Positions 46,088 through 57,894 of a DNA stretch of 64,000 bases are shown here, in pieces. Position 1 is the first letter of the stretch; the number at the start of each line of letters is the position of its first letter. The position numbers and the translations under genes are program-made. The stretch covers positions 3,658,001 to 3,722,000 of the forward strand of contig NZ_CP135052.1 of NCBI RefSeq assembly GCF_029193595.2. The letters are read 5' to 3'. The notes beneath the pieces were generated by a model. That model was not told the DNA's origin, made no database searches, and saw nothing but the letters and a program-made list of their open reading frames with translations. The stretch comes from Providencia hangzhouensis. GTDB taxonomy: Bacteria > Pseudomonadota > Gammaproteobacteria > Enterobacterales > Enterobacteriaceae.

Positions 46088-46582
46088 TTATTTGACAACC
46101 CTTAACGAAGGCCGACCTTTTGGTGGTCGTGGTGGTTCATCCCCTGATGGCTCATGCGAATTTTCATCCACAGATTCAGTTTCATGAACTAAAGAAATGT
46201 TGTCTTCAAGCTCTTCGACCTGTTCAAAACCTGCTGATAACTCTGCATCATAAGCAGCTTCAGGCTCAAACATCATTCCAGCCCCATTTTCACGTGCATA
46301 TACCGCCATAATTGCGGCCATTGGGACATAAACTTGGCGAGGTATCCCACCAAAGCGAGCATTAAAACGCACTTCTTCGTTGGTTATTTCAAAATTACCA
46401 ACAGCTCTTGGCGCAACATTCAATACAATTTGCCCATCTCGAGCAAATTCCATCGGAACGTTAACCGCTGGAACGGTGACATCAACCACCAAATGCGGAG
46501 TCATATCGTTATCAAGCAACCACTCATAGTGGGCACGTAACAAATAAGGGCGACGTGGTGACATTGCTGTCATTTCCATCAT
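46088..46582 (-). CDS. sspB: SspB, ClpXP protease-specificity adaptor
   Basis: 164 residues. The SspB domain is nearly invariant (SPRRPYLLRAHYEWLLDN, VNVPMEFARDGQIVLNVAPR, EVRFNARFGGIPRQVYVP), then a variable acidic linker and the ClpX-docking XB tail PSLRVVK. Delivers ssrA-tagged proteins and RseA fragments to ClpXP. Four bases after sspA. Two consecutive-type ATGs (46582, 46579) could start it. Confidence 0.96.
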   Translation of the reverse strand: MMEMTAMSPRRPYLLRAHYEWLLDNDMTPHLVVDVTVPAVNVPMEFARDGQIVLNVAPRAVGNFEITNEEVRFNARFGGIPRQVYVPMAAIMAVYARENGAGMMFEPEAAYDAELSAGFEQVEELEDNISLVHETESVDENSHEPSGDEPPRPPKGRPSLRVVK

Positions 46583-46586
46583 TCTT

Positions 46587-47228
46587 TTAGCCTCTTGTAG
46601 ACAAACGCATTTCGCGCTCAGATTCAGTCAAAGATGCTAAGAATGCGTCACGTGCAAACACACGTTGCATATATAATTGCAGATATTTGCTGCTAGATGG
46701 GTTCAATTCAATACCGAGTACAGGTAAACGCCATAGCAACGGAGCCAAATAGCAATCTACGAGACTAAACTCTTCACTCATGAAGAATTCCATTTCAGCA
46801 AAAACAGGAGAAACCGCAATCAGTTCTTCAGAGAGTTGGCGACGAGCGTTTGCTGCCTCTTGCGCACTACCATTCTCTATTTTGCTCATTAATGAATACC
46901 AATCATTTTGAATGCGGTGCATCAATTGACGGCTAGTCCCACGTGCAACTGGATAAACAGGCATTAATGGCGGATGAGGAAAACGCTCATCAAGGTATTC
47001 CATGATAATGTGTGGGTCATACAGAGTCAGGTCACGATCAACTAATGTTGGAACGCTTTGGTATGGGTTGAGATCAATCAGATCTTGAGGCAGATGACCG
47101 GGTTCGACATGTTCAATTTCAACACTTACCCCTTTTTCAGCCAAAACAATCCGTACCTGATGGCTAAAAATGTCAGTAGGGCCAGAGAACAATGTCATTA
47201 CCGAACGTTTATTAGGAGCGACAGCCAT
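46587..47228 (-). CDS. sspA: SspA, stringent starvation protein A
   Basis: 213 residues. GST-like fold: [20 protein letters not shown] (thioredoxin-like part, no catalytic Cys), [19 protein letters not shown], and [20 protein letters not shown]. Binds RNA polymerase and supports stationary-phase and acid-stress transcription. ATG at 47228 with GGAGG upstream, four codons below a further in-frame ATG. First gene of sspAB. Confidence 0.96.
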   Translation of the reverse strand: MAVAPNKRSVMTLFSGPTDIFSHQVRIVLAEKGVSVEIEHVEPGHLPQDLIDLNPYQSVPTLVDRDLTLYDPHIIMEYLDERFPHPPLMPVYPVARGTSRQLMHRIQNDWYSLMSKIENGSAQEAANARRQLSEELIAVSPVFAEMEFFMSEEFSLVDCYLAPLLWRLPVLGIELNPSSSKYLQLYMQRVFARDAFLASLTESEREMRLSTRG

Positions 47229-47773
47229 TAAAACCTCCAAAATACAAAATGGACGAAATGTAATTAATTTTTAATTACCCATTACCCATTTTAAAATCCC
47301 CTGTGTTTAACTCTCATTTATCCATACTGAAAGTCAACACAACCCTCCCGCACAGTAAAGGCGAGAAATGTGAAATAAAAAAACAGGGGCATATTCTAAC
47401 AGATTTTGTACAACTTAGGGGGAACACACCGAAAAAATCACAGATTTATTTCATTCTTAGGTTCAAAAAGATAAAAATTCAGAGTTTTTTAATGAAAAAG
47501 CAAAGATAAATAGAATAAAAAACCTAAAGTAAACTCTAGGGTTCGGGTTATATTTAGTAGAATTATCCCAATATTGTTCCACTAATAATTATTTTTGATT
47601 TTAGACTAAATTATTATTTTTCTCTTTAATTATATTCATTCTTTTATAAAGTATCATAATTAGACACAGCTATTCTAGCATCAATAATAAAAATGTAAGT
47701 AAAACAATAGGCAATAAAAAACCCGCCATTAAGACGGGTTTTTTCATCAATTTTATACCCAAAGGGTAATAAA
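47229..47773. other. 545-bp intergenic region between rpsI and sspA
   Basis: Holds the rpsI terminator at its left end and the sspA promoter region at its right. The middle is very AT-rich. A short plus-strand frame (47303-47509) has no ribosome site or recognisable content and is not called. Confidence 0.5.
47715..47746 (-). terminator. Terminator of rplM-rpsI
   Basis: Minus-strand stem AACCCG...CGGGTT around TCTTAATGG, followed by T6. About 28 bp after the rpsI stop. Confidence 0.88.
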
Positions 47774-48615
<842 letters not shown>

Positions 48616-48916
48616 TTACCCAATATTGAAGTTACACGTTGGTGAACACTCATGTTCATAAGCTTTCTGAGGTTCACACGACTCTTTGTCCAGTAAACCT
48701 ACCCCTTCGAGCAGCCTAACTGGCATTAATGCGTTATTTTTTGGGAAATAAAAAACAACGCTGTAACGTGGGGTCGCAAGATTATAGAGAAGTCAGAAAC
48801 AAAAATCGACCCCAAATGCATTTTTTTTACGTTTGCTCAAATAAACATCGTATATTGTGCTTAAATCATGCAATTCAGGTAACTTGTTCGCTAATAACCC
48901 TGCTTTGTCGTTTACC

Positions 48917-50047
48917 TTAAGTTAAATGAGGTATTTTCAGGTACTCTTCACTTTGCATTTCTTGCAATCGAGACAAGCAGCGTTGGTACTCAAAAACCAA
49001 AAGTTGCCCTTGATACAGCGACTCCATTGGCACTTCAGCATTAATGACTAATTTAACTTTTCGTTCGTAAAACTCATCAATTAACGCTAAAAAACGACGC
49101 GCTGGATTTTCATCTGTTGCTCCCATCACGGGGACATTGTACAGCAACACAGTGTGGTAGCAATTTGATAGGTAAATGTAGTCATTTTGGCTACGAGGCT
49201 CTTCACATAGAACTTTAAACTCGATGGCTAGCACCCCTTCCGCAGCATGAATGGCTTGCATCTTACGATGATTAACCTCTAAAACGGGATTTTGCTCCCC
49301 TTGCTTACCCGCCAATTTAACGAAAACCTCATCTAAATGCTGACGATTTTGAGAATTAATTGGGGATAAAAAAAGATGCGCTTGAGTTAAAGTTCTTAAG
49401 CGGTAATCAATGCCTGCATCGACATTCATTACATCACAGTATTTTTTAATTTGCTCAATAGCAGGTAAGAAACGAGCTCGCTGCAAACCGTTACGATAGA
49501 GATTATCAGGGATGATATTTGAGGTAGCAACCAGTGTGATACCTCGAGCAAATAGCCCTTCGAGTAAAGTGCCAAGGATCATAGCGTCGGTAATATCTGA
49601 CACAAAAAATTCATCAAAACACAACACATCTGTTTGTTTTTTAAACTCATCCGCAATAATATCCAGCGGGTTCTCTTGCCCTTGTAATGCCATCAAATCT
49701 TCTTGTACTTTCTTCATAAAGCGATGAAAATGTAAGCGAATTTTACGGTTACCCGGTAAACTTTCGTAAAACATATCCATCAGCCATGTTTTTCCACGCC
49801 CTACTCCGCCCCACATATATAACCCTCTTACTGGGGTAATTGGTGCTGTCGATGCTTTACCAAGAAGGCGGCTAAAGCGTTGCTTTAAACCTGAGGGCTT
49901 ATCTTGTAAAGTGGAAGAAGTTGTATTAACAAGCTGCTGATATATTTTATCTAAGCGTTCTACAGCGAGCTTTTGTACGTCATCTGGCTGGTAGTTTCCA
50001 TCAGCCAGCGCTTGTTGATAACGTATTGTAGGGGTCATCGGCGACAT
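48917..50047 (-). CDS. zapE: ZapE, cell-division AAA+ ATPase
   Basis: 376 residues. Walker A WGGVGRGKTWLMDMF (about 79-93), Walker B DVLCFDEFFVSDITDAMIL and sensor ATSNIIPDNLYRNGLQRARF. Associates with the Z ring under oxidative or anaerobic growth. Divergent from zapG across 346 bp, as in E. coli (yhcM/yhcB). Confidence 0.95.
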   Translation of the reverse strand: MSPMTPTIRYQQALADGNYQPDDVQKLAVERLDKIYQQLVNTTSSTLQDKPSGLKQRFSRLLGKASTAPITPVRGLYMWGGVGRGKTWLMDMFYESLPGNRKIRLHFHRFMKKVQEDLMALQGQENPLDIIADEFKKQTDVLCFDEFFVSDITDAMILGTLLEGLFARGITLVATSNIIPDNLYRNGLQRARFLPAIEQIKKYCDVMNVDAGIDYRLRTLTQAHLFLSPINSQNRQHLDEVFVKLAGKQGEQNPVLEVNHRKMQAIHAAEGVLAIEFKVLCEEPRSQNDYIYLSNCYHTVLLYNVPVMGATDENPARRFLALIDEFYERKVKLVINAEVPMESLYQGQLLVFEYQRCLSRLQEMQSEEYLKIPHLT

Positions 50048-50393
50048 TAACTGAATAATCCTTAAAAATTTTTCGGTTTTTTTACCGTTATTTGATATAC
50101 ACTGCCTTTATTATAACCAGATTCAGTTATCATTTAACTTTCGGTTAACGAGCCGCTATAGAGTAAGGAAATTCGATTTAAGATTCCACTCTTAATAAGT
50201 TGTTGACTAATTTAACCTACCTACTCAGGGCTTGTAGATTTTGTCATCACTTAACTAGCCAAATTACAATATGTTAAGACGCTTTACTTGACGCTTACAT
50301 GCAACTTGAATTATTTAAGGTATAGTAACGGTAACAACATTTAATTTCTGCGAACATTGAATCTGTGAACATTGAAGTAATGAAGGAGTCAGC
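50048..50393. other. 346-bp divergent promoter region zapE/zapG
   Basis: Carries GCAACTTGAATTATTTAAGG followed by TATA at 50301-50324, which is the complement of an ERIC start; it looks like a terminal remnant. Promoters for both genes must lie here. No ORF. Confidence 0.5.
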
Positions 50394-50798
50394 ATGACCT
50401 GGGAGTATGCATTAATCGGATTGATTGTGGGTTTTATCATCGGTGCATTAGTTGTGCGCTATGGTAACCCAAAGCTTCGCCAACAAAAAACAGCGCAAGC
50501 TGAGCTAGACAAAAAAAGTACTGAACTCGAAGAGTACCGTAAAGAACTTGTTAGCCATTTTGCTCGTAGCGCAGAATTATTGGATAAAATGGCGCGCGAT
50601 TACCGCCAGCTATACCAACACATGGCACAAAGTTCATCTGAATTAATGCCTGATATGCCAGCTCAAGACAACCCATTTAACTATCGTTTAACCGAATCTG
50701 AAGCAGATAACGACCAAGCGCCTGTTAAAATGCCACCAAGAGATTACTCAGATGGTGCTTCGGGTCTATTCCGTCCTATTGATGAGAAAGAAAAGTAA
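50394..50798 (+). CDS. zapG: ZapG (YhcB), division/envelope coordination membrane protein
   Basis: 134 residues, DUF1043. One N-terminal membrane segment (YALIGLIVGFIIGALVVRYG) then a cytoplasmic coiled coil (AQAELDKKSTELEEYRKELV) and a disordered C-terminus. Coordinates peptidoglycan, LPS and phospholipid synthesis during division. GGAG upstream of the ATG; strong hairpin downstream. Confidence 0.94.
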   Translation: MTWEYALIGLIVGFIIGALVVRYGNPKLRQQKTAQAELDKKSTELEEYRKELVSHFARSAELLDKMARDYRQLYQHMAQSSSELMPDMPAQDNPFNYRLTESEADNDQAPVKMPPRDYSDGASGLFRPIDEKEK

Positions 50799-50811
50799 AT
50801 TTTTATCTTTT

Positions 50812-50843
50812 ATCACCAGTAAGCAGTGCTTACTGGTGATTTC
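50812..50843 (+). terminator. Terminator after zapG
   Basis: Perfect 13-bp stem ATCACCAGTAAGC / GCTTACTGGTGAT with an AGT loop, then a short TTTCC. Strong hairpin, modest T-tract. Confidence 0.75.
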
Positions 50844-51176
50844 CTATAAAACCTACTAAATTTTATCACTTTCCGTGTGTCTTCCATTATTAAATTTTTA
50901 GTTAATAATTCTGAACAAGATTTCCATCCAAATATAATTTAATAATTTATTTATCTACTGTATAGAAGTTAAAGTTTCACTTAAGGTACATGTAAATAGA
51001 TGTAAAAGAGTGGATATTCGCTACCCGTCATGGGAACTTTTGCGCATAATCGGTGGTCATAGTCATCAGTAAAATTGAATCTGATACCAACCAATATTAT
51101 CTCAACGCATTGTGTTTCTTCTAAAACCGCATTCACAGTGAGTTGATAACTTATTCTTGAGAGAATCGACTGAATT
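50844..51176. other. 333-bp region upstream of degQ
   Basis: AT-rich. It must contain the degQ promoter. No ORF or clear dyad recognised besides the terminator on the left. Confidence 0.4.
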
Positions 51177-52571
51177 ATGAAAAGAAAAAACTTTTTTCTT
51201 ACCGCAGCAGCAATGAGTTTAGGCTTATCTTTAGCGGCTATTCCTGCGGTTAGTAGCGCAGCATTGCCTGCCACTTTACCTGCAACAGCACAAAGCCAGA
51301 ACATGCCTAGCTTAGCTCCAATGCTTGAAAAAGTATTGCCAGCTGTAGTGAATATTCATGTGTCTGGTACTCGCGTACAGAACCAACAAATTCCAGAAGA
51401 GCTTAAATTCTTTTTTGGCCCGAATATACCACAACAGCAACAAAGCGTACGTCCATTTGAAGGCTTGGGTTCTGGTGTCATTATTGATGCTCAGCAAGGT
51501 TATATTTTAACCAATAACCATGTAATTGATGGCGCCGACAAAATACAAATTCAATTAAACGATGGCCGTGAAATTGCCGTTAACTTAATTGGGAAAGACC
51601 CACAAACCGATATCGCGTTATTGAAAATAAGCAATGCAAAAGATATCAAAAACTTAACTGCTGTTAGTATTGCAGACTCTGACAAATTGCGTGTAGGTGA
51701 TTTTGCGGTTGCAGTCGGGAACCCATTTGGTTTAGGGCAAACAGCAACATCTGGCATTATCTCAGCATTAGGTCGTAGCGGCTTAAACCTTGAAGGCCTA
51801 GAAAACTTTATCCAAACCGATGCTTCCATTAACCGTGGTAACTCTGGTGGTGCTCTCGTTAACCTAAACGGTGAATTAATCGGTATTAACACGGCGATTT
51901 TGGCACCTGGCGGCGGTAATATCGGTATCGGTTTCGCGATCCCAAGTAATATGGCGAAAAACCTTAGCGAGCAGTTAATTAAACATGGTGAAGTAAAACG
52001 CGGGATCTTAGGCATCAAAGGTACTGAAATGAACTCCGATATCGCTAAAGCATTTAATATTGATGCGCAGCGTGGTGCCTTCGTGAGTGAAGTTTTACCT
52101 AAATCATCTGCAGCTAAAGCGGGTATTAAATCCGGTGACGTGTTAGTTTCCGTTGATGGTAAACGCATTAATAGCTTTGCAGAGTTAAGAGCCAAAATCG
52201 GTACCAGCCAAATTGGTAAAGAGATCACTATCGGTTTAATCCGTTCAGGCAAACCGATGGAAGTCAAAGTGGTTCTTGAGAACGATGAAGGCTCAACAAC
52301 TAAAGCTGAAAAGTTGAGCGAATCCTTATTAGGTGCAACGATTTCTAATGCAACCGTTAGCAATACTAAAGGTGTACAAGTTGATAGCGTGGCACCAAAA
52401 TCGCCAGCTGCCGCCATTGGCCTCGTAAAAGGCGATTTAATCTTTGGTGTTAATGACGCTCGAGTTGAGACTATTGAACAATTCCGTAAGATTATTGATG
52501 CTAAACCTCCTGTATTAGCAATGAAAGTATTACGTGACGGTGAAACCTTATATTTACTGATGAAAAATTAA
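51177..52571 (+). CDS. degQ: DegQ periplasmic serine endoprotease
   Basis: 464 residues. Signal peptide ending near SAALP. Catalytic triad His115 (LTNNHVID), Asp145 (DPQTDIALL), Ser223 (RGNSGGAL), then two PDZ domains (KRGILGIKGTEMNSDIAKAF; GVQVDSVAPKSPAAAIGLVK). A short LA loop (PEELKFFFGPNIPQQ) and linkage to degS argue for DegQ rather than DegP. Degrades misfolded envelope proteins. Confidence 0.95.
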   Translation: MKRKNFFLTAAAMSLGLSLAAIPAVSSAALPATLPATAQSQNMPSLAPMLEKVLPAVVNIHVSGTRVQNQQIPEELKFFFGPNIPQQQQSVRPFEGLGSGVIIDAQQGYILTNNHVIDGADKIQIQLNDGREIAVNLIGKDPQTDIALLKISNAKDIKNLTAVSIADSDKLRVGDFAVAVGNPFGLGQTATSGIISALGRSGLNLEGLENFIQTDASINRGNSGGALVNLNGELIGINTAILAPGGGNIGIGFAIPSNMAKNLSEQLIKHGEVKRGILGIKGTEMNSDIAKAFNIDAQRGAFVSEVLPKSSAAKAGIKSGDVLVSVDGKRINSFAELRAKIGTSQIGKEITIGLIRSGKPMEVKVVLENDEGSTTKAEKLSESLLGATISNATVSNTKGVQVDSVAPKSPAAAIGLVKGDLIFGVNDARVETIEQFRKIIDAKPPVLAMKVLRDGETLYLLMKN

Positions 52572-52600
52572 TTCATCAAAAACCATCTGAAAATCAACAA

Positions 52601-52638
52601 AACAGGTACAGTATCACTCTGCTGTACCTGTTTTTTTA
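52601..52638 (+). terminator. Terminator between degQ and degS
   Basis: ACAGGTACAG / CTGTACCTGT stem, 10-base loop, T7. degS has its own short leader after it. Confidence 0.92.
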
Positions 52639-52686
52639 TGTTATGCTCTGAACATGTTTAAGCAATAACTAAATATTCTATATCCT

Positions 52687-53751
52687 ATGGTGAAGAAGCT
52701 AACCTTATCTGTCATGCTTGGCCTGTTGACTGCATTGATTATTATCGTTGCGGTTCCTTCGTTGCGCCCCCAAGGTTTAGCCGACTTATTATATGGTAAA
52801 ACAAATAGCGAGCCCGTCAGTTATAATAAAGCAGTACGCCGTGCTGCGCCTGCAGTAGTCTATGTTTACAGTAGCTCAAAAGGTAGTTTTTCCCAGTCAG
52901 GGCGTGAATTAAAATCCCTCGGTTCGGGTGTGATCATGAGCCCAAATGGCTACATTATCACGAATAAACACGTCGTTGATAACCCAGACCAAATCTTAGT
53001 CGCTTTACAAGATGGTGCTATTTTTGATGCCTTACTGGTTGGCTCGGACCCATTGACTGATCTCGCCGTACTGAAAATTGACGCTGATAACCTACCCGTT
53101 ATTCCAATTAATACGCAACGGGTCACTCATGTTGGTGATGTCGTACTCGCTATTGGTAACCCTTATAACATAGGCCAAACCGTTACTCAGGGGATTATCA
53201 GTGCAACGGGTCGCGTAGGGTTAAGCTCTACCCGTCGGCAAAATTTCCTGCAAACCGATGCCTCAATCAACTCGGGTAACTCTGGCGGGGCATTAATTAA
53301 TACCGAGGGGGAGTTAGTTGGCATTAACACACTTTCTTTCACAGCAGGCCAAGGCATTAGTTCTGAGGGGTTAAGCTTTGCCATTCCAACCGCCCTTGCC
53401 ACTAAAATCATGGATAAGCTAATCCGTGATGGCCGAGTGATCCGTGGTTATATTGGTATTACGGCGCGTGAACTGCCTCAAATTAGGTCAAATAACAATA
53501 ATATTAACCAAATACAAGGCTTGCGGGTTTTCCAAGTTGCCCCAAATGGGCCAGCAGCTAAAGCGGGCATACTACAAGGGGATATTATTTTATCGGTTGA
53601 TGGCAAACCTGCTATTTCAGCCGCAGAAACCATGGATTTAGTCGCAGAAATCCGCCCCGGAAGCAAAACCGCAGTGCAAATCTTACGAGATGGCGAAATT
53701 AAAAACATTGATGTGATTATTGAAGAAATTCCTGATGAGCAGGCAGGATAA
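52687..53751 (+). CDS. degS: DegS, inner-membrane site-1 protease of the sigma-E pathway
   Basis: 354 residues. N-terminal membrane anchor (LTLSVMLGLLTALIIIVAV), trypsin-like domain with His95, Asp125 and Ser199 (SGNSGGAL), and one PDZ domain (GLRVFQVAPNGPAAKAGILQ). Senses unfolded outer-membrane porin C-termini and cuts RseA. Downstream of degQ with a separate terminator between them. Confidence 0.95.
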   Translation: MVKKLTLSVMLGLLTALIIIVAVPSLRPQGLADLLYGKTNSEPVSYNKAVRRAAPAVVYVYSSSKGSFSQSGRELKSLGSGVIMSPNGYIITNKHVVDNPDQILVALQDGAIFDALLVGSDPLTDLAVLKIDADNLPVIPINTQRVTHVGDVVLAIGNPYNIGQTVTQGIISATGRVGLSSTRRQNFLQTDASINSGNSGGALINTEGELVGINTLSFTAGQGISSEGLSFAIPTALATKIMDKLIRDGRVIRGYIGITARELPQIRSNNNNINQIQGLRVFQVAPNGPAAKAGILQGDIILSVDGKPAISAAETMDLVAEIRPGSKTAVQILRDGEIKNIDVIIEEIPDEQAG

Positions 53752-53773
53752 TCATTGATAAATACTCTTTCGT

Positions 53774-53808
53774 AAAAAAAGGTTGCTCGATATCGAACAA
53801 CCTTTTTT
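53774..53808. terminator. Bidirectional terminator between degS and murA
   Basis: AAAAAAGGTTG...CAACCTTTTTT around a TCGATATCGA centre; T-tracts on both strands, serving both convergent genes. Confidence 0.9.
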
Positions 53809-53849
53809 GATTCGCTGAATGGAGGAGCCCCATTCACCCTACCAATGCA

Positions 53850-55112
<1,263 letters not shown>

Positions 55113-55164
55113 TCAAGTATTCTCGTATGTCGAATTTTACAGTCTGTTCGCTTAGGCTTTGAAA

Positions 55165-55419
55165 TCAAAGGCCACTAAGTTTACGATCGCGCTCCCATTG
55201 CGCAGGGGTGTACGCTTTAATAGACAAAGCATGAATGCGGTTATCCGCAATATACTCCATTAAAGGTGCATAAATTGCTTGCTGTTGCTTAACACGGCTC
55301 ATGCCGTCAAACATGTCACCGACAGCAATAACCTGAAAGTGGCTACCATCACCAGTAACAATAGCCTCATTCAGAGACAATTTTTCCATCAATACTTGCT
55401 TAATTTCGTTGGTATCCAT
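55165..55419 (-). CDS. ibaG: BolA-family protein IbaG
   Basis: 84 residues. [20 protein letters not shown] followed by [22 protein letters not shown]; the conserved BolA histidine is present (SHF). Partners monothiol glutaredoxin GrxD in iron-sulphur handling; acid-induced in E. coli. Between the mla operon and murA. Confidence 0.96.
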   Translation of the reverse strand: MDTNEIKQVLMEKLSLNEAIVTGDGSHFQVIAVGDMFDGMSRVKQQQAIYAPLMEYIADNRIHALSIKAYTPAQWERDRKLSGL

Positions 55420-55564
55420 AATGACTCAATTTATTAATTATTTGTGATTTATAATTTTACTCTAAATAGTGCAAATTGCATGCGTTGCATACAGAAACAT
55501 CGCAATAAGAACAGCCAGAGCTTAATCCTCTATCCTAAAGGATTAGGCTTAACACTTAAACCAA

Positions 55565-55604
55565 AGAAAACGCCTCTCGTGCCGAAAAGCACATAGAGGC
55601 GCTC
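55565..55604 (-). terminator. Terminator of the mla operon
   Basis: Minus-strand stem GCGCCTCTATGTGC / GCACGAGAGGCG, followed by TTTTCTTT. About 40 bp after the mlaB stop. Confidence 0.85.
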
Positions 55605-55641
55605 ATTTTTACATAACTTGACCCAATTTAGGATATTTAAC

Positions 55642-55932
55642 CTAATTGAGAATAACCTCTTGAACCCCGTATAGCTCAATCAATGTCTTCAAGTTATCAC
55701 TGACACCAGTAATATTCAGTGAACGGTTTTTAGCTTGGAATTCACCTTTTAAGCGAACGAGCATCGCCAACCCTGTTGAGTCCACATGTTTAAGACCAGA
55801 AACATCTATACTTTCAGTATGTTCTAGCGATGACTCTTTTCTATTCCAAAACGACATAAGCGAATCACGGTCTAATGTCCCGTTGAAATATAGCGTTGTT
55901 TCAATGAGTTCCCATGCTAACAACTGACTCAT
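55642..55932 (-). CDS. mlaB: MlaB, STAS-domain subunit of the phospholipid ABC transporter
   Basis: 96 residues. STAS core: ESIDVSGLKHVDSTGLAMLV (the conserved D-S-T-G-L loop), LNITGVSDNLKTLIELYGV. Binds MlaF and is needed for ATPase assembly in the MlaFEDB complex. Two bases separate it from mlaC. Confidence 0.96.
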   Translation of the reverse strand: MSQLLAWELIETTLYFNGTLDRDSLMSFWNRKESSLEHTESIDVSGLKHVDSTGLAMLVRLKGEFQAKNRSLNITGVSDNLKTLIELYGVQEVILN

Positions 55933-55933
55933 A

Positions 55934-56563
55934 TTACTTATTCTCTTCTAAAGTAATAGGTGCTTTTGCACTGATTTCTAACTGTTTTGTTAAGCCATCA
56001 ACACCTTGCTTACGTAAAATATCACCCCATTCATTTTGCTTAGTTGTGATCATACTCACACCTTCTGCAATCATGTCGTAAGCTTGCCAGTAGCCAGTTT
56101 TACTATTTTTACGCCATTGGAAATCTAAACGTACGGGAGGGCGGCCGTTGGTATCAACAATAGTCACACGAATAGCAACAATGTTTTTATCTCCCAACGG
56201 TTGCTCTGGTGCTATTTGATACGTTTGACCATGGTACATGGCCAATGCTTGACCATAAACTTGCTCAAGGTAATCTTCAAACGCTTTGAAATAAGCCTCA
56301 CGCTGTACTGGAGTTGCCCCTTTATAATAGGTTCCTAACACCAAAGCCCCTGCATATTTAACTTGTACATAAGGTAATAATTCCTCACGAACAATTGTTC
56401 TAAGGTACTCAGGGTCTTGCTTAATTTTAGGTTGCTCTGATTTCAAGCGGTTAAACGTTTTCGCCGCCGCTTCATCCATTAATTTATAAGGGTTGGTTTG
56501 GTCTACTGCCATGGCAAATGGCGCAATTGCCAACATAGCAACCATCATTAAACGTTTAAACAT
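55934..56563 (-). CDS. mlaC: MlaC, periplasmic phospholipid shuttle
   Basis: 209 residues. Signal peptide ([20 protein letters not shown]), then [20 protein letters not shown] and [20 protein letters not shown] of the Tgt2/MlaC fold. Carries phospholipid between MlaA-OmpC and MlaD. Third from the end of the mlaFEDCB operon. Confidence 0.96.
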   Translation of the reverse strand: MFKRLMMVAMLAIAPFAMAVDQTNPYKLMDEAAAKTFNRLKSEQPKIKQDPEYLRTIVREELLPYVQVKYAGALVLGTYYKGATPVQREAYFKAFEDYLEQVYGQALAMYHGQTYQIAPEQPLGDKNIVAIRVTIVDTNGRPPVRLDFQWRKNSKTGYWQAYDMIAEGVSMITTKQNEWGDILRKQGVDGLTKQLEISAKAPITLEENK

Positions 56564-56598
56564 AATTCATTCCTTTATTCTTCAAAGGGAGCATCAAA

Positions 56599-57102
56599 TT
56601 ACTGTGCAGTTGACTCTGGCTCTGCACCTTGGCTATCACCACTTTTATATAAAAACTGGCCAATTAAGTCTTCTAATACCATAGCTGGCTTAGTATCTTC
56701 AAGACGCCCGCCATTTTTTAAGATTGCTATACCTAATTCTTCATCATCTGGGCCGATATTCATTGCAATATACTGTTCCCCCAACAAACCTGACGTGCGA
56801 ATTGACAGCGAGCTTGAATCAGGAATATTGTCGTATTCGCTCAATAAATCAATTTTAACTTCAGGAACATAATTCTTTTTATCTAGTGTGATACTGGCAA
56901 CTCGGCCAACCACCACACCACCAACTTTAATTGGTGAGCCTTCTTTTAAGCCACCAATATTTTCAAAAGAGGCTGAGATTTGATAGGTGGATTGGCTTCC
57001 TATCGATTTTAAATCAGCGACTTTTAAACATAAAAAGATAATTGCGGCAATCGCCAGCAACATAAAACAACCAACCCATATTTCACTTTTTTTACTTTGC
57101 AT
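56599..57102 (-). CDS. mlaD: MlaD, MCE-domain subunit
   Basis: 167 residues. One membrane helix (WVGCFMLLAIAAIIFLCLKV), MCE domain with ENIGGLKEGSPIKVGGVVVG and VASITLDKKNYVPEVKIDL. Forms the hexameric periplasmic ring receiving lipid from MlaC. Three bases after mlaE. Confidence 0.96.
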   Translation of the reverse strand: MQSKKSEIWVGCFMLLAIAAIIFLCLKVADLKSIGSQSTYQISASFENIGGLKEGSPIKVGGVVVGRVASITLDKKNYVPEVKIDLLSEYDNIPDSSSLSIRTSGLLGEQYIAMNIGPDDEELGIAILKNGGRLEDTKPAMVLEDLIGQFLYKSGDSQGAEPESTAQ

Positions 57103-57105
57103 GAC

Positions 57106-57888
57106 TTAGTTCCCAAACATCAGTGCGGTAAGTACGAAATCCAGTCCTAAAACAGACAATGACGCATGCACAACTGTTCTTGTTGTAGCTTGGCTTATCC
57201 CCTCCGAAGTTGGGATGGCATCATAGCCATTAAATAATGCGATCCAAGTCACTGTGATAGCAAAGACTAAGCTTTTAATCACACAGTTGACTAAATCTAG
57301 CCGCCAATCGACGGAAGATTGCATTGAAGCCCAGAAAAAGCCCTCATCAATCCCCTTCCAGTCAACCCCAACTAGTGCGCCACCTAAAATACCGACAGCA
57401 ACAAAAATAAGAGATAACAACGGCATACTAATAAAACCAGCCCAAAACCGTGGGGCTATCACACGCCTAAGCGGGTCAACTGCCATCATTTCAAGGCTAG
57501 AAATTTGTTCAGTCGCTTTCATTAAGCCAATTTCAGCTGTTAATGCAGAACCCGCTCGTCCAGCAAACAACAAGGCGGTCACAACAGGGCCTAATTCACG
57601 TAATAGTGAAAGTGCCACCATCATACCTAAGCTAGCTTCAGCACTAAACGTAGTGAGAACCAAATAACCTTGTAACCCTAAAACCATCCCAATAAATAAC
57701 CCTGAGACAGCGATGATCAGCAATGACTGCACACCAATAGCGTACAATTGCTTCATCAATAATGGCCATTGTTTACGAAACTCTGGTTTGCCGAGTAAGG
57801 CGCGAAACAGCATGTAACCTGCTCGACCAAACGCGGAAAATATATCAATCCATCGGCGTCCGAAGGCTGCTATCGCCTTTATTATCAT
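57106..57888 (-). CDS. mlaE: MlaE, permease subunit
   Basis: 260 residues, five or six membrane segments. Family blocks [60 protein letters not shown] and [20 protein letters not shown]. Inner-membrane permease for phospholipid transport. Six bases after mlaF. Confidence 0.97.
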   Translation of the reverse strand: MIIKAIAAFGRRWIDIFSAFGRAGYMLFRALLGKPEFRKQWPLLMKQLYAIGVQSLLIIAVSGLFIGMVLGLQGYLVLTTFSAEASLGMMVALSLLRELGPVVTALLFAGRAGSALTAEIGLMKATEQISSLEMMAVDPLRRVIAPRFWAGFISMPLLSLIFVAVGILGGALVGVDWKGIDEGFFWASMQSSVDWRLDLVNCVIKSLVFAITVTWIALFNGYDAIPTSEGISQATTRTVVHASLSVLGLDFVLTALMFGN

Positions 57889-57894
57889 CTTATT

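Noticed and set aside
51551..52417. Long (288-codon) minus-strand ORF opposite degQ
   Set aside because: Lies entirely antisense to the degQ coding region, has Pro/Leu-rich shadow composition and no ribosome site.
51177..52571. DegP
   Set aside because: Short LA loop, linkage to degS and overall sequence fit DegQ.
55459..55490. Another ERIC copy
   Set aside because: Only about 25 bases resemble an ERIC end; too little to call.
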